Shown here: one piece after another, positions 5,139 through 6,190 of the stretch
How positions within the stretch are numbered: the first letter of the stretch is position 1
Layout of the letters: every line of letters starts with the position of its first letter
DNA from: UBA7657 sp049653045
GTDB taxonomy: Bacteria > Pseudomonadota > Alphaproteobacteria > Micavibrionales > Micavibrionaceae
Direction: 5' to 3'
NCBI GenBank assembly: GCA_049653045.1
Contig: JBASFN010000232.1
Location: 1-6,190, forward strand
Length of the DNA stretch: 6,190 nucleotides
Notes under the pieces: model-generated
Database searches by the model: none
The model's input: the letters and a program-made list of their open reading frames with translations, nothing else
What the model was told of the DNA's origin: nothing
Program-made: the position numbers and the translations under genes

Positions 5139-5684
5139 CTACACTGTAAGGCCGGGGGCTGAAAGATCAAGGATTTTCGGGATATGCCCCGTATGGGTAA
5201 AAAATTTCAACAGATCTGCCGGGGACAGGGCGATGGTTTGCGCGTTGTCGAGCGGGTGGTAGCAGACCGTTTCCGCCTCCATCATAACGCTATCCAGTAT
5301 GACGGTAATTTCGTGGTTTTTATCGTTCAAGGCCGCAAACGGACAGACCGCGCCGGGATAGATGCCCAAATATTGCCACAGCCTTTCCTTTGACCCGAAA
5401 GACAAACGCGCCGAGCCTATTTGCTTTTCCAGCGCCTTTAAATCGACCGATGTTTCATTGGCGGCCACGACGAGATACATGGCCTTCTTTTTGTCGCACA
5501 GGAACAGGTTGCGGCAGTGGAGGCCGGGGATGGTTTCCTTTAGATGCGCCCCCTCCTCCACCGTGAAAATCTTGGGGTGACGGTGGATTTTATAGGAGAT
5601 GCCCAGCCCCCCGAGCAGGGCAAGCAAGCCTTCAGGGCTGGTCGGAAGCTCCTGTTCCGGCACGGATTTTAACAAATTTTCCAT
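5139..5684 (-). CDS. prdX: Prolyl-tRNA editing protein (Ala-tRNA(Pro) deacylase, PrdX/ProXp-ala)
   Basis: A trans-editing enzyme of the YbaK/INS superfamily that hydrolyses Ala mischarged onto tRNA(Pro), a frequent error of prolyl-tRNA synthetases lacking their own editing insertion. The 181-residue protein shows HRHPKIFTVEEG (34-45), LHCRNLFLCDKKKAMYLVV (55-73), DLKALEKQIG (81-90), LSFGSKERLWQYLGIYPGAVCPFAALND (94-121), a VILDS strand, HPLDNAQT (143-150) and GHIPKILDL (166-174). This order and length fit PrdX rather than the shorter YbaK. In the NLFL signature the residue before N is Arg (R58), where Lys is usual and implicated in catalysis, so activity is likely but not certain. The start at 5684 has no Shine-Dalgarno and lies 6 bases after a candidate -10. 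It is the first gene of the minus-strand operon. Confidence 0.92.
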   Translation of the reverse strand: MENLLKSVPEQELPTSPEGLLALLGGLGISYKIHRHPKIFTVEEGAHLKETIPGLHCRNLFLCDKKKAMYLVVAANETSVDLKALEKQIGSARLSFGSKERLWQYLGIYPGAVCPFAALNDKNHEITVILDSVMMEAETVCYHPLDNAQTIALSPADLLKFFTHTGHIPKILDLSAPGLTV

Positions 5685-5690
5685 CGGTCT

Positions 5691-5719
5691 GTTATGCCCG
5701 TTTAATCCAATAAAATCAA
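5691..5719 (-). promoter_or_regulatory. Candidate promoter for the prdX operon
   Basis: Minus-strand TTGATT (5719-5714) and CATAAC (5696-5691) are 17 bases apart; each matches four of six consensus positions. The -10 ends 6 bases before the prdX ATG, so the mRNA would begin at about the start codon. That agrees with the absence of a ribosome binding site and suggests a leaderless transcript. Confidence 0.45.
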
Positions 5720-5737
5720 GATTTCCGGCGTTAACGA

Positions 5738-5759
5738 ATAAAGGTTTATTAACCTTTAT
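5738..5759. promoter_or_regulatory. 9-bp inverted repeat in the divergent intergenic region
   Basis: ATAAAGGTT (5738-5746) and AACCTTTAT (5751-5759) are perfect arms around the loop TATT; two more pairs (CG/CG) can be added across a one-base bulge. It lies between the prdX promoter and the start of the plus-strand unknown gene, covering the expected -35 area of the latter. Its position fits an operator. As a terminator it is unlikely, since both flanking genes start here. Confidence 0.5.
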
Positions 5760-5763
5760 CGCC

Positions 5764-5769
5764 TATGAT
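5764..5769 (+). promoter_or_regulatory. Candidate -10 element for the downstream unknown gene pair
   Basis: TATGAT matches the sigma70 -10 at five of six positions and would start RNA near 5776, about 30 bases before the ATG at 5806. No -35 hexamer is present at 16-18 bases; that position is occupied by the inverted repeat, which may mean an activator is needed. Confidence 0.35.
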
Positions 5770-5805
5770 TGGTGGCAGAAAATCGTGTGTATGGGGGAAT
5801 AATAC

Positions 5806-6114
5806 ATGACGACAAATACGAGTGATGGTGCTGATATTACGCCCGATCTGTATCTAGCCCAGCTTAAAGAGTTGGGGCTTGATCCTGTGAACAATCTTGG
5901 CTTCAGCCAACGCCTCGATGGCGGCAAAGGAATATCCAATATCGCCCCTATGCACCCAGCCACCTATTACGACGTATACCCGGACGGCGGCGGCGTGACA
6001 GGCGCACTTGTGGCCAATCTCAAAAATGTTCCGACTCCTTCCCTTGATTTCAAATTTTCTGCAAACAATCCAACCCTTGACCCAAAAGATCCGAACCCTA
6101 AGTTTAAAGCATGA
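5806..6114 (+). CDS. Hypothetical protein, 102 aa
   Basis: I do not recognise the family. The frame is supported by a strong ribosome site GGGGGA (5793-5798) 7 bases before the ATG, by an intergenic promoter-like region upstream, and by the ATGA overlap with the next gene. The protein begins MTTNTSDGAD and has a short amphipathic stretch DLYLAQLKELGL (14-25). It is then rich in Gly, Asn and Pro, with a polar C-terminal part NPTLDPKDPNPKFKA (88-102). There is no signal peptide, no transmembrane segment and no cysteine or obvious catalytic motif, so it is probably a soluble cytoplasmic or surface-assembly accessory protein. It is translationally coupled to the following gene, so the two probably act together. 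The frame could belong to a lineage-specific family. Confidence 0.75.
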   Translation: MTTNTSDGADITPDLYLAQLKELGLDPVNNLGFSQRLDGGKGISNIAPMHPATYYDVYPDGGGVTGALVANLKNVPTPSLDFKFSANNPTLDPKDPNPKFKA

Positions 6115-6190
6115 ATATAGAACTTGGCATATTGAATGACGGCGGCGTGATGCTGGTCAGCGACAAGCCCTTGCCGAATATCGTCAAGCG
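6111..6190 (+). CDS. Hypothetical protein, N-terminal part
   Basis: The ATG overlaps the stop of the preceding gene (ATGA at 6111-6114), and the frame stays open to the window end, giving 26 complete codons. The start MNIELGILNDGGVMLVSDKP followed by LPNIVK looks like an alternating beta-strand and turn pattern and has no signal peptide. The fragment is too short for a family call. The four-base overlap without a clear ribosome site of its own suggests translation depends on the upstream gene. Confidence 0.7.
   Translation, partial: MNIELGILNDGGVMLVSDKPLPNIVK

Noticed and set aside
5701..5760. Possible CtrA binding site (TTAA half-sites)
   Set aside because: TTAA occurs three times, but no pair has the required 7-base spacing.

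Overview
The window looks like the chromosome of an alphaproteobacterium of moderate GC content. Supporting signs are an omega subunit gene next to a Rel/SpoT gene, an omega protein with a long acidic tail, a redox-active thioredoxin-TPR protein (CnoX type) followed by a LON-domain protein and a Trm112-like protein, and several genes without a clear Shine-Dalgarno sequence. I cannot name a genus from sequence alone; the dispersed palindromic repeat near 1540-1606 would help place it by database search.

Layout. Positions 1-296 (minus) hold the N-terminal 98 residues of a bifunctional (p)ppGpp synthetase/hydrolase, cut by the window edge. Upstream lie two inverted repeats and the terminator of rpoZ (417-830, minus). 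A 72-base divergent intergenic stretch (831-902) carries overlapping promoters for rpoZ and for a plus-strand family 5 uracil-DNA glycosylase (903-1553). This gene converges on leuA (1604-3160, minus), and both end inside or at the edge of one imperfect palindromic repeat.

The minus-strand block from 5684 down to 1604 reads prdX, cnoX, LON-domain gene, Trm112-like gene, then leuA. The first four are 18-23 bases apart and look like an operon for proteome quality control: tRNA editing, redox chaperone, LON domain, methyltransferase partner or small zinc-type protein. leuA has its own leader. A 19-residue peptide with four consecutive Leu codons and a fifth close behind is followed by four alternating, mutually exclusive hairpin segments. 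This is the layout of a leucine transcription attenuator and is the most interesting feature here. The leader peptide has no Shine-Dalgarno and sits right behind a candidate -10, so it may be translated from a leaderless mRNA.

From 5806 on, the plus strand carries a small unknown protein (102 aa) that overlaps the start of a second unknown gene by four bases. They are divergent from prdX across an intergenic region containing a 9-bp inverted repeat. I saw no tRNA, rRNA, CRISPR, transposase or phage gene.
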